NCBI GenBank assembly: GCA_035310125.1 | Contig: DATGEP010000327.1 | Span: 1-7,915, forward strand | Reading direction: 5' to 3' | Length of the DNA stretch: 7,915 bases | Origin: DATGEP01 sp035310125 | GTDB lineage: Bacteria; Chloroflexota; Ktedonobacteria; Ktedonobacterales; JADMIN01 | Shown: positions 1 through 6,818 of the stretch, piece by piece | Layout of the letters: each line of letters starts with the position of its first letter | How positions within the stretch are numbered: position 1 is the stretch's first letter | Position numbers and translations under genes: made by a program | The notes under the pieces: generated by a model | What the model saw: only the letters and a program-made list of their open reading frames with translations | Told to the model about the DNA's origin: nothing | The model's database searches: none

Positions 1-33
1 AAACCCCGCGGCTTCCTGCGCCCTTTTCTGTGA
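1..33 (+). CDS. possible C-terminal tail of an upstream gene (partial)
   Basis: Reading from base 1 gives ten sense codons (KPRGFLRPFL) and a TGA at 31-33. The stop overlaps the first base of the Shine-Dalgarno of the next gene (TGAGGAGG), a junction typical of genes in one operon. Only 33 bases are visible, so coding cannot be proved and no function can be given. Confidence 0.2.
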   Translation, partial: KPRGFLRPFL

Positions 34-38
34 GGAGG
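33..38 (+). promoter_or_regulatory. ribosome binding site deciding the start of the membrane protein
   Basis: AGGAGG lies 8 bases before ATG 47. An in-frame GTG at 38 would overlap this Shine-Dalgarno and has none of its own, so ATG 47 is preferred. Confidence 0.65.
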
Positions 39-46
39 TGGGAGCG

Positions 47-2083
47 ATGCAGCCAGGACACACAAACAGGCAAGAAAACCAACGAGACCAACAACTGAGA
101 CAGCCACCACAGCCGCCCGCAAACCAGCAGCGGTCCGCCACATCCGACGGACCCTCGATGGGCTTGCCCGCGCTTCCCGGCATGCCGCCCGGCTACTCTG
201 GCATCCAACCCAACCAATCGCCCACCGCGCCCGCTCGTGGGCCGGCCATGCCAATGCCCGCACGTCCAGATCCCGCGCCCGCGCGCATGCCGGCGCAGCC
301 TCGGATGCCCGCCGGCAACGCTCCCGCCGCCAGGCCCGCTCCTATTCCTGGCGGTGCCTATCCCGCCGAGATGCCCGCTCCGATTACTCCAGCCGTCGCC
401 GCCAGCCTGGGTCGCGTCTCCGGTCTCCCCGCGCAGCCGCCCACCCGACCCAGCCAGTCAGCAGCGGGGGTATCTTCGGAATCTGCCAATGCTGCCGGGC
501 AACGTACGCCCACCCTCACCCAGCAGATGCGCTCCATCCAGCCGCCCGATGTCGCACGCCAAGCGATGAGCGAGCTTGGCGTCCTGGCCCGCGAGCTTGC
601 GACCCTGCCCGAAGAGCTCGCCGCCGCCGGACTTTCTCGCACCAGCGCCACCAGCTACTTCGAAGCCGCCCAGATATATTTGGGCCTGGCGCGCCAGGCG
701 TGGGAATCCGTCGCCGAAGAGCGGCTGGAACAAAGCGGCGCCGAGCCGGAATATCGCCAGCGCGCGATTGCCGTTGCCCGCCGCGTCACCCAGCTCCAGC
801 AGGAATGCCGGGCCATCAACGCCAACACGGAATTCCCGCTTCCCCGCAGAACCCCCCTCTTCTGGGATCGCCGCGTCGGCCTCGTTCGCAAAGGGCTGCT
901 CGCCTTTCAAGATCGCCTCGCGCCCACACCCGACCCACAAGAGATGGGACGCGGCCTCTTCCGTTTGCGCGGCCACATCGGTCTCGCCGGAGCCGCTGGC
1001 CTGGAGCTGGGCCTCCTCAGCGTATTGACCACCGGCGTGCTGTTGCTCCTCTCGCTCCTGGGCATCGGCGTGCTGGCGCAGCTTCTTGGCACAGGTGTCT
1101 CCGGCGGCGCGGCGCTACTCTGCATCGTCCTCCTCACCGTCTTGGTCGCCGCCCTCCTCGTCCGTGGACCTCATCCGCTGGCGCTGCTGCTCGGCGCGTC
1201 GGTCTTCTCACCCGCCCACACCACCCGTAACGGCCGCTCCGGCGCTCCGCTCATCGCCGCGCTGCTCCGCTCCTGGTGGGTGCTCATCGGCATGGTTGCG
1301 GTCCTTGGTATTCTCAGTGGTCTCGTCTATGGGGGCATCTCCGCCACCGCGCAGGCGCAGGGCCAGGCGCCCGCCGATCTGGCAGGCAGCCTCGCGCTAG
1401 TTGGTGGCATCGTGAGCATGACCATACTTCCGGCGGCGGCTGCCGGTCTCGCGTGTCTCCTGCTGCTCGCCATCCCAACCCTGATTATCGCGCTCATCCG
1501 CTTCGGCGGCGAGGTCGCCGGCAGCCACGGCTGGGTGCCCACCGCCCGCCGCTACGCCCTCGAACCCGCGCTGGCCGTCCTCGCCACCGCTACATCGCTG
1601 CTCGTCGTAGGCGTCTGGCTTGCCGCCAACGCCGCCGGTCTCGAAGGAGTAACGCTCGCCTCCTTCGACTTCGGCACGCTGCCCGCCAGTGTGTCGCTGC
1701 GCGGCATCCTGCTCGTCCTCGCGCTCGCACTCCCCTACCTGCTCGTGCTGGACCTTCCCTACCGATTGGGCATGCGTCGCTGGCGTCACGCCTGGATGAC
1801 TGACCTCACCGCTCGCCGCGCCGATGTCGAATCCCACGTCCGCCGCCTCTCCGTCAGCGATCCCCAGAGCGGCGCGCAAGACACCAGCGAAGAAAACCTC
1901 CGCGCCATGCAGTACGACCTCGTCCTGCTCCAGTTCTACCGCGACAAAATCACCGAAGCCGACCGCACCTCCAGTGAGCCGTTCCGCCTCAGCAGCTACC
2001 TCGCCGCATTGCTCATCACCCTCATAGCCGCCTTCCTCCTCGACGGACTCGGCGCCTCCCTCGCCCACCTCCTGCTGAAATAA
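47..2083 (+). CDS. polytopic membrane protein with Pro/Ala/Met-rich N-terminus, unknown function
   Basis: I do not recognise this 678-residue protein. Residues 1 to about 155 are low-complexity, rich in Pro, Ala, Gln, Arg and Met, with MPA at 70, 81, 87 and 109; there is no signal peptide, so this end is probably cytoplasmic. Residues about 157-300 are charged and helix-prone, with a TPR-like look near 200-230 (unproven). Hydrophobic segments lie near 319-345, 353-375, 410-432, 449-486 (long, perhaps two helices), 505-532, 551-577 and 648-675, giving about seven or eight membrane passes. An Arg-rich, helix-prone loop (about 578-645) follows the sixth segment and is probably cytoplasmic. No transporter, kinase or enzyme motif is evident. 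The start is ATG 47 because of the AGGAGG before it. The next gene, an HTH protein, begins three bases after the TAA in the same frame, which suggests co-transcription and perhaps a joint sensing or regulatory role (inference). Confidence 0.85.
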   Translation: MQPGHTNRQENQRDQQLRQPPQPPANQQRSATSDGPSMGLPALPGMPPGYSGIQPNQSPTAPARGPAMPMPARPDPAPARMPAQPRMPAGNAPAARPAPIPGGAYPAEMPAPITPAVAASLGRVSGLPAQPPTRPSQSAAGVSSESANAAGQRTPTLTQQMRSIQPPDVARQAMSELGVLARELATLPEELAAAGLSRTSATSYFEAAQIYLGLARQAWESVAEERLEQSGAEPEYRQRAIAVARRVTQLQQECRAINANTEFPLPRRTPLFWDRRVGLVRKGLLAFQDRLAPTPDPQEMGRGLFRLRGHIGLAGAAGLELGLLSVLTTGVLLLLSLLGIGVLAQLLGTGVSGGAALLCIVLLTVLVAALLVRGPHPLALLLGASVFSPAHTTRNGRSGAPLIAALLRSWWVLIGMVAVLGILSGLVYGGISATAQAQGQAPADLAGSLALVGGIVSMTILPAAAAGLACLLLLAIPTLIIALIRFGGEVAGSHGWVPTARRYALEPALAVLATATSLLVVGVWLAANAAGLEGVTLASFDFGTLPASVSLRGILLVLALALPYLLVLDLPYRLGMRRWRHAWMTDLTARRADVESHVRRLSVSDPQSGAQDTSEENLRAMQYDLVLLQFYRDKITEADRTSSEPFRLSSYLAALLITLIAAFLLDGLGASLAHLLLK

Positions 2084-2086
2084 GCT

Positions 2087-2329
2087 GTGCGGGAGCTGGA
2101 GGGCACGGCGCATCACGACATGGCGAGCTACACCCAGTTGAGCGAACGCGAGCGGGAGGTGTTGCGCCTGATCGCCAAGGGGTTGAGCAATGCCGATATC
2201 GCCGCACGGCTCGTCCTCAGCGAAAAGACGGTGAAGAGCCACGTCCGCAATATCCTTGGCAAGCTGCATCTCGCCGACCGCACGCAGGCCGCCATCTTTG
2301 CCTGGCGCCAGGGATTGATGGAAAGCTAG
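2087..2329 (+). CDS. stand-alone LuxR/GerE-type HTH transcriptional regulator
   Basis: This 80-residue protein is nearly all GerE/LuxR-type DNA-binding domain. The four-helix pattern begins at about residue 17 (LSEREREVLRLIAKG), continues with SNADIAARLVLSEKTVKSHV containing the recognition helix, and ends with the usual NILGKLHLADRTQA segment. Family knowledge: such domains bind DNA as dimers and usually sit at the C-terminus of NarL-type response regulators or AHL receptors. Here there is no receiver or ligand domain, so it is either a GerE-like minimal regulator or the tail of a truncated NarL protein. The GTG at 2087 lies three bases after the upstream TAA, which fits translational coupling, but it has no clear Shine-Dalgarno. 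ATG 2120 (69 residues) is the alternative; its GGAGGG is about 16 bases away, which is too far. A strong stem-loop follows at 2465-2496. Confidence 0.82.
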   Translation: MRELEGTAHHDMASYTQLSEREREVLRLIAKGLSNADIAARLVLSEKTVKSHVRNILGKLHLADRTQAAIFAWRQGLMES

Positions 2330-2425
2330 ACTGGTATGCGCTTGTCACCAGCCGCGCGGCGATCCATGTCATTGAGCCTGACACGCCAGCGAGACCGACC
2401 GGCGCCCGTACGGCTGCCGAATAGC

Positions 2426-2443
2426 CCGCCGGAACCGCCGGAA
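2426..2443. repeat. two tandem copies of CCGCCGGAA
   Basis: Two exact, adjacent 9-base copies (2426-2434 and 2435-2443) lie upstream of the stem-loop. They could be a binding site or a chance event in GC-rich DNA; nothing here decides between these. Confidence 0.35.
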
Positions 2444-2464
2444 CACCACGCGGCTACGTCCATT

Positions 2465-2496
2465 GCGCCCGATCTCGGAACGTCCGGATCGGGCGC
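2465..2496 (+). terminator. strong stem-loop, likely terminator of the membrane protein/HTH operon
   Basis: GCGCCCGATC (2465-2474) pairs perfectly with GATCGGGCGC (2487-2496). Inside, CGGA (2476-2479) pairs with TCCG (2483-2486), leaving one bulged T and a three-base loop, for 14 base pairs in all. Only TTCT follows, so the U-tract is weak; termination is the likeliest role, but RNA stabilisation is possible. It lies about 135 bases after the HTH stop and before the acylase promoter candidate. Confidence 0.6.
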
Positions 2497-2583
2497 TTCT
2501 CACATACCCTCCGTCATTCTCCCCGCTGCGGTGTAGAGGGCACCCACTGGACGCCCGTCCCGCTAGACACCTCATGTACCCTC

Positions 2584-2612
2584 TTGCCCTATGCCGCCCG
2601 CACTGTTACACT
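2584..2612 (+). promoter_or_regulatory. candidate promoter of the acylase gene
   Basis: TTGCCC (2584-2589), a 17-base spacer and TACACT (2607-2612) resemble -35 and -10 boxes with four of six matches each. TG at 2604-2605 supplies an extended -10. Transcription would begin near 2619, about 45 bases before the acylase ATG and downstream of the stem-loop. This was judged by eye against the sigma-70 consensus only. Confidence 0.42.
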
Positions 2613-2654
2613 CGGCGCAGGCGATGGGGCCGCGTTCGCGTGAAGTTCGGCATT

Positions 2655-2658
2655 GGAG
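2655..2658 (+). promoter_or_regulatory. ribosome binding site deciding the acylase start
   Basis: GGAG sits six bases before ATG 2665. A TTG at 2653 is in frame but overlaps this site and has no Shine-Dalgarno of its own, so ATG 2665 is chosen. Confidence 0.55.
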
Positions 2659-2664
2659 CACCAC

Positions 2665-5259
2665 ATGGCAGCACCGGCGGGGTATGTGACAAGAAGACCC
2701 GGCGACGAGAAGCCGCGCCCGAAGCGCACCCCACTGCGGCGGCTGGCCCGCGCGCTCGTATTCCTGCTGGTGGCCGTTGTCATCCTCACCGGCGCGCTCT
2801 CCGCGGGCGCTTTCATCTACGTCCTGCGCACGCTGCCGCAAACCAGCGGCACCATCACCGTCGCCGGGCTGGACCATCCCGCCTCCGTCCTGCGCGATCA
2901 GTGGGGCGTCCCCCATATCACCGCCGCCACCCTGCACGACGTCGCCTTCACCCAGGGCTACGTCACCGCGCAGGATCGCCTCTTCCAGATGGAGTTCAAC
3001 CGCCGCGTCGCACAGGGGCGGCTCGCGGAAATGTTCGGCCCCGGCCCCCACAACAGCCTCATTCAGGATGACGAGTTCCTGCGCACCCTCGGCCTTTACC
3101 GGTCCGCGACCAATGAGCGCGCCGGCCTCGCCCTCAGCGACACCCGCACGCTCGGCGAGCTACAAGCCTACGCCGACGGCGTCAACGCCTTCCTCAATTC
3201 TCACAAGAGCAGCCTACCCCCAGAATTCACCATCCTCGGCATCACCCTCGCCCCATGGACCGTCATGGATAGTCTGGCCTACGGTCGCGTCGTCGCCCTC
3301 TCGCTCGATAACCAGTGGTACACCAAGTACGCCCGCGCCATGGTGCTCGCCAAGGTTGGTCCCGCCCTCACCAACACGCTCTTCCCCACCTACCCCACGA
3401 CGAACCCCACGCTCTTCACCTCCACGCTTCAAGCCAACGACGTCACCTCCACCTCCAACCAGAGCGCCAGCCTGCAACGCGCCACGCCCACCCTCAGCGC
3501 CGCCGCGCTCACCAACCCTGCCTTCGCGCGACTCGCGCCCAGCGTGCTACAGAACGCCTCCGCCATTCACAGTCTGCTCGGCAGCATCACCGACGCGCTC
3601 GGCAGCAACGACTGGGTCGTGGACGGTACCCGGACTGCGACCGGCAAGCCCCTGCTCGCCAACGACCCGCACCTCGGCATCAACATGCCATCCATCTGGT
3701 ATGAGATCGGTTTGCGCGGCCCCGCCGGGATGGACGCTATCGGCTTCTCCTTCCCCGGCGTCCCTGGCATCGTCATCGGCCACAACGCCTTCATCGCCTG
3801 GGGCGTCACCAATGTCGGCGCCGACGACACCGACCTCTATCTCGAAACGCTCGATCCCGCCAACCACCCCGGCCAGTACGAGGACGGCGGCCAGTGGCTC
3901 GCGCTCACGACGCGGCAGGAGACCATCAACGTGCGCGGCGCCTCGCCCATCACGATCACCGTCCAGGCCACCCGCCACGGTCCACTGCTCAACAGCGTCG
4001 TTGACGACCTCAAGCATACCCAGCCCGTCGCCCTCAAATGGACGGCGCTGCAAGAGGGCTACACCTTCTCCGGCTTCTTCCAGCTCGATTTCGCCACCAG
4101 CTGGGACGAATTCAACGCCGCCATTGACAACATCTCCATCAGCCAAAACTTCGTCTATGCCGACACCGCCGGCAACATCGGCTACCGCATGTCGGGCTTG
4201 CTCCCGCTGCGCCCCGCCGCCAACGATTTCGTGCCAGTGGACGGCGCCACCGCCGCGAACGACTGGACAGGCTATGTGCCCCAGAACCAGATGCCGCGCC
4301 TCTTCGACCCGCCCACGCACATCATTGCCACCGCCAACAACCAGATCACCCCAACCGATGCCCCCGTCTACGTCACATGGAACTGGGACCAGGGCTACCG
4401 CGCCCGCCGCATCGTAGACGACCTGCTCGCCACGCCGCAGCTCACCATCGCCGGCTACGAGCGCATCCAGGCCGACGCCTACAATGTGCCGGCAGCCACC
4501 CTCGCGCCAATCTTCGTCGCGGCGGGCAGCAACGCTGGCGGCGACGCAGCGCAGGCGGCACATCTGCTCCAGGGCTGGAACGACGAGATGTCCACCAGCA
4601 GCGCCGCCGCCGCCGTCTACGAAGTGACCGTCGGCATGCTGATCCGTGAGACGTTGGAGCCGCTGCTGGGCAAGTCCCTCTATGGCATCTATCGCGACAA
4701 CTACTCCTCCAGCGGCCTCTACACGGTGCTGCTCAACCTGCTCGCGGTTCCCACGCCCCCGTTCTTCGGCATGTCGTTCACGGACCTGGGCACCACGCCC
4801 AAACGCGACGCCGCCATCGCCCACGCCCTCACGGATGCGATGAGCCAGCTCCGCGCCCAGCTTGGCCCCGACACCTCCACGTGGCGCTGGGGCGCGCTCC
4901 ACCAGGCGCACTTCAACCACCCGCTTGCCTCCGTGCGGCCGCTCGATCGTGTCTTCGGCACCACTCCCGTCGCGACCTCCGGTGACACCGTTACCGTCAG
5001 CGTCGGCGGCGACGGTGGCTTCACCAGTGACCCGCCCAGCTACGACCAACACACCGTCTCATCCATGCGCGAGATCATTGACCTCAGCAATCTCGACAAC
5101 TCGCTCTGGATCACCACCACCGGCGAGTCCGGCGAACCGTTCTCCGCCCACTACAGCGACCTCATCCCGCTCTGGGCCGCCCATCAGTACCAGCGCATGG
5201 ACTACAGCCCCGAAGCCGAGGCCCACGCCAGCACCGATCTGCTGGTGCTCAAGCCATAG
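2665..5259 (+). CDS. penicillin acylase family protein (Ntn-hydrolase precursor, membrane-anchored)
   Basis: This is a complete 864-residue precursor, a normal length for the family. Members self-cleave to an alpha and a beta chain, and the new N-terminal Ser hydrolyses amide bonds in beta-lactams, N-acyl-homoserine lactones or similar acyl amides. A basic stretch (16-29) and one hydrophobic helix (30-54) with no clear cleavage site suggest an anchor with the enzyme outside the membrane. Alpha-chain family motifs are DQWGVPHI (78-85) and GYVTAQDRLFQME (98-110). The probable spacer ends at Gly313-Ser314, followed by NDW. Counting Ser314 as beta1, beta23 is His336 within NDPHLG, as in AHL and cephalosporin acylases; E. 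coli penicillin G acylase has Gln there. Further family motifs are WGVTN (379-383), RHGP (437-440), ANN with the probable oxyanion Asn (557-559), GYRARR (577-582) and a conserved C-terminal block (806-832). The gene stands alone, with its own promoter candidate. The substrate cannot be told from sequence. Confidence 0.95.
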   Translation: MAAPAGYVTRRPGDEKPRPKRTPLRRLARALVFLLVAVVILTGALSAGAFIYVLRTLPQTSGTITVAGLDHPASVLRDQWGVPHITAATLHDVAFTQGYVTAQDRLFQMEFNRRVAQGRLAEMFGPGPHNSLIQDDEFLRTLGLYRSATNERAGLALSDTRTLGELQAYADGVNAFLNSHKSSLPPEFTILGITLAPWTVMDSLAYGRVVALSLDNQWYTKYARAMVLAKVGPALTNTLFPTYPTTNPTLFTSTLQANDVTSTSNQSASLQRATPTLSAAALTNPAFARLAPSVLQNASAIHSLLGSITDALGSNDWVVDGTRTATGKPLLANDPHLGINMPSIWYEIGLRGPAGMDAIGFSFPGVPGIVIGHNAFIAWGVTNVGADDTDLYLETLDPANHPGQYEDGGQWLALTTRQETINVRGASPITITVQATRHGPLLNSVVDDLKHTQPVALKWTALQEGYTFSGFFQLDFATSWDEFNAAIDNISISQNFVYADTAGNIGYRMSGLLPLRPAANDFVPVDGATAANDWTGYVPQNQMPRLFDPPTHIIATANNQITPTDAPVYVTWNWDQGYRARRIVDDLLATPQLTIAGYERIQADAYNVPAATLAPIFVAAGSNAGGDAAQAAHLLQGWNDEMSTSSAAAAVYEVTVGMLIRETLEPLLGKSLYGIYRDNYSSSGLYTVLLNLLAVPTPPFFGMSFTDLGTTPKRDAAIAHALTDAMSQLRAQLGPDTSTWRWGALHQAHFNHPLASVRPLDRVFGTTPVATSGDTVTVSVGGDGGFTSDPPSYDQHTVSSMREIIDLSNLDNSLWITTTGESGEPFSAHYSDLIPLWAAHQYQRMDYSPEAEAHASTDLLVLKP

Positions 5260-5262
5260 TTT

Positions 5263-5277
5263 ACGGCTGGCGGCCGT
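5263..5277 (+). terminator. weak stem-loop after the acylase gene
   Basis: ACGGC (5263-5267) pairs with GCCGT (5273-5277) around a five-base loop, starting four bases after the acylase TAG. CTCTTG follows instead of a U-tract, so this is at best a weak terminator. Confidence 0.28.
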
Positions 5278-5289
5278 CTCTTGCGATCC

Positions 5290-5388
5290 TATATCCACCA
5301 AGTCGTGATCGTGATTGACCCACACGTGCTGGACCGGCTCGGTATCGCTCTGGCCGGTGGTGGAGTTGTGGGCGAGGACATCACGTAC
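5290..5388 (-). pseudogene. relic of a Hint (pretoxin/intein-type) domain
   Basis: On the minus strand the frame opened by the TAA at 5389-5391 reads VRDVLAHNSTTGQSDTEPVQ, then HVWVNHDHDLVDI. This resembles the early part of Hint domains in bacterial polymorphic toxins and intein-like proteins: a 'GD.VLA.(N/D)..TG' strand followed by 'V..V.V..D.DLV.(I/V)'. Those domains normally sit before a C-terminal toxin and act in its autocatalytic processing. Here there is no start codon, no upstream Cys/Ser block, no later 'T..HPF' block and no toxin. The frame is stopped just before the IS edge, and downstream it runs antisense into the acylase gene. It is therefore a fragment of about 33 codons. The match is from memory of the family pattern, not a search. 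Confidence 0.38.
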
Positions 5389-5392
5389 TTAG

Positions 5393-5396
5393 CTAG
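5393..5396. repeat. target-site duplication CTAG, left copy
   Basis: CTAG directly abuts the left inverted repeat and is matched by CTAG at 6831-6834. Because CTAG is its own reverse complement, it also extends the apparent inverted repeat, so the exact element edge is ambiguous by four to six bases. Confidence 0.6.
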
Positions 5397-5408
5397 ACTT
5401 TCCCCATT
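5397..5408. repeat. left terminal inverted repeat of the IS701-like element
   Basis: ACTTTCCCCATT is the exact reverse complement of 6819-6830. Including CTAG and two further bases, identity spans 18 bases (5391-5408 against 6819-6836). Base 5408 is also the last base of the transposase stop codon. Confidence 0.85.
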
Positions 5409-6760
5409 CATGCGGCGTAGCAGAGCCGATCATGTAAGTGATCAACCAACGAGGTGGGGAGTTTAACGAGATCGGCATCTGCAAGGGATGTCGGGAAAGT
5501 CGTCATGGCCCAAAGTCGTCGACGGACGAGGGCCAAAGCATCCACGAAGGTCGGCACCGCTTTGGCATACCAGGCGGATGGGCGACACGGGAGCGCCGAC
5601 TCGGCGCGCAGTTGGTCATGGGCGAGCAGGGTCACGAGGGAGAAGAGGCCCAGGAGTGTCGGCGTGGTGCGGGCAATGGCACGGTCGGACCATTGGCGCT
5701 GGGTCTCGACGCCGAGATGGGCGCGGACCTCGCGGAAGGTGACCTCGAGCTGCCAGCGCAAGAGGAACCAGGAAACGATCTGCAGCGGGTCGGCGGTGAG
5801 GTCGGTGCAGAGCAGGGCTTGGGTGGCGAACCGTCCCCGCGGGTCGCGAATGAGCACCCAGCGGATGGGGACCGGCGGCAAGCCCGTGTGGTACCAGATG
5901 GCCGTGGCGCTGAGGAGCTGGATCGGCCGGGTGTGTTCACCGTACCAGCGGGCGACGGGGTGCATGGTCCAAGCGGCGGCGGGGTCCTGGGCATAGACCG
6001 CCAGATTAGGCAACCGCGCCCCGACGAGACGAGGTCGTCCGGTCTGTTGGGGCCGTCGTGGTGGGGCGGGCAGGCACAGGTGTGCGTCCAGCCGCACACG
6101 GGCGACGACCGTCGCCACGGGGCGCACGGCGGCCAGCAACTCGAGCGCCGCGTAGGCCCGGTCACCGACAACGACCAGCCGCCGGTCGGGGTGCCAGCGA
6201 TGCACCAGCCGGATGAGCTGGCGCGCCCAGAGGGTGAGTGGCTGGTAGCGCCGCTGCCGCTGCTGGGCGTAGCGCTCGGACGGCGCCAGGGCAGTGAGGA
6301 AGGGCAACGCCCAGACGTGCTTGGCCCACGGAATGGGCACGAGCAGCTGCAAGCAGATCCAGCGCAGCCCGCTGACCTTGACGAAGTGGCTGTGGCTGGA
6401 GCGCACCGGGTCGCGGTAGATACCGGTGGCGGCAATCTTGGGGCCGCGCCTGCGCTCAATCGTCTCGTCGATACCGACGACCAGCGGTCCTGTGGGGGCG
6501 AACGTTGCCACAAGCAGGCCAAGCAGAATGCGGCTGGCGTCGAGGCTCGACCAGACGGCTCGATTGAGGACCCAATGATAGCGCTGGAATCCGGGCAGAT
6601 GCGCCAGGCCAACGGCGCGCAAAGCGCACGTGACCATCCGTCGTCCGGGCGCGAGGATGGCGCCTACCAGCAGCACCTGAGCGTGCCACCAAACCGGCCG
6701 CGAGAACAGCGGCGCGAACGAACTCAGGAGTGCGACAATCTCTGGGGGGAGGAGGAGCAT
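5408..6760 (-). CDS. IS701-like transposase (DDE, IS4 superfamily)
   Basis: This intact 450-residue DDE transposase would catalyse cut-and-paste movement of the surrounding element. Candidate catalytic residues are Asp98 in VVGIDET, Asp200 in LVVVGDRAYA and Glu339. Around the Glu, Phe332-(2)-Arg335-(3)-Glu339-(6)-Arg346 reproduces the spacing of the IS4-superfamily YREK signature, with Phe for Tyr and Arg for Lys. The blocks RRGPKIAATGIYRDPVRSS (104-122) and PWAKHVWALPFLT (144-156) are typical of the DDE_5/IS701-type group. It begins at ATG 6760, with AGGTGG (6765-6770) four bases upstream. That ribosome binding site lies in a stem-loop (6762-6787). The gene ends inside the left terminal repeat region. 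There is no frameshift or internal stop. Confidence 0.9.
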   Translation of the reverse strand: MLLLPPEIVALLSSFAPLFSRPVWWHAQVLLVGAILAPGRRMVTCALRAVGLAHLPGFQRYHWVLNRAVWSSLDASRILLGLLVATFAPTGPLVVGIDETIERRRGPKIAATGIYRDPVRSSHSHFVKVSGLRWICLQLLVPIPWAKHVWALPFLTALAPSERYAQQRQRRYQPLTLWARQLIRLVHRWHPDRRLVVVGDRAYAALELLAAVRPVATVVARVRLDAHLCLPAPPRRPQQTGRPRLVGARLPNLAVYAQDPAAAWTMHPVARWYGEHTRPIQLLSATAIWYHTGLPPVPIRWVLIRDPRGRFATQALLCTDLTADPLQIVSWFLLRWQLEVTFREVRAHLGVETQRQWSDRAIARTTPTLLGLFSLVTLLAHDQLRAESALPCRPSAWYAKAVPTFVDALALVRRRLWAMTTFPTSLADADLVKLPTSLVDHLHDRLCYAA

Positions 6761-6761
6761 G

Positions 6762-6787
6762 GGACCACCTCTTGGCTGAAGTGGTCC
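6762..6787 (-). promoter_or_regulatory. stem-loop covering the transposase ribosome binding site
   Basis: GGACCAC (6762-6768) and GTGGTCC (6781-6787) are perfectly complementary around a 12-base loop. In the minus-strand RNA the 3' arm holds most of the GAGGTGG ribosome binding site and ends one base before the ATG. Such structures in IS elements block translation of transcripts that read in from outside. Confidence 0.5.
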
Positions 6788-6789
6788 TC

Positions 6790-6818
6790 AGCGTACTCCT
6801 ACCCGCTCCCTTCCGCAA
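6790..6818 (-). promoter_or_regulatory. weak transposase promoter candidate inside the right end
   Basis: On the minus strand TTGCGG (6813-6818), 17 bases and TACGCT (6790-6795) are spaced like a sigma-70 promoter but match only three of six bases each. Transcription would begin near 6783, within the first arm of the stem-loop, so the element's own mRNA would largely escape the hairpin. Confidence 0.25.

Larger units (their letters stand above)
2330..2664. other. intergenic region with terminator and promoter candidate
   Basis: No convincing gene lies between the HTH regulator and the acylase. Short open frames here lack a ribosome binding site and any family-like pattern. The stretch holds a small tandem repeat, a strong stem-loop and a promoter candidate, each listed separately. 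Confidence 0.7.

Noticed and set aside
1397..2269. Minus-strand open frame opposite the membrane protein and HTH gene
   Set aside because: It spans two genes with recognisable plus-strand content and shows only acidic, low-complexity translation.
2336..2536. 66-codon plus-strand frame in the intergenic region
   Set aside because: It has no ribosome binding site, runs through the strong stem-loop and shows no recognisable pattern.
2777..4417. Second long plus-strand frame inside the acylase gene
   Set aside because: Its Ser/Pro/Arg-rich translation is the typical +1 shadow of a GC-rich gene.
3547..5052. Long minus-strand open frame opposite the acylase
   Set aside because: The acylase frame carries all family motifs on the other strand. 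The minus frame is Gly/Val-rich filler expected opposite C-ended codons.
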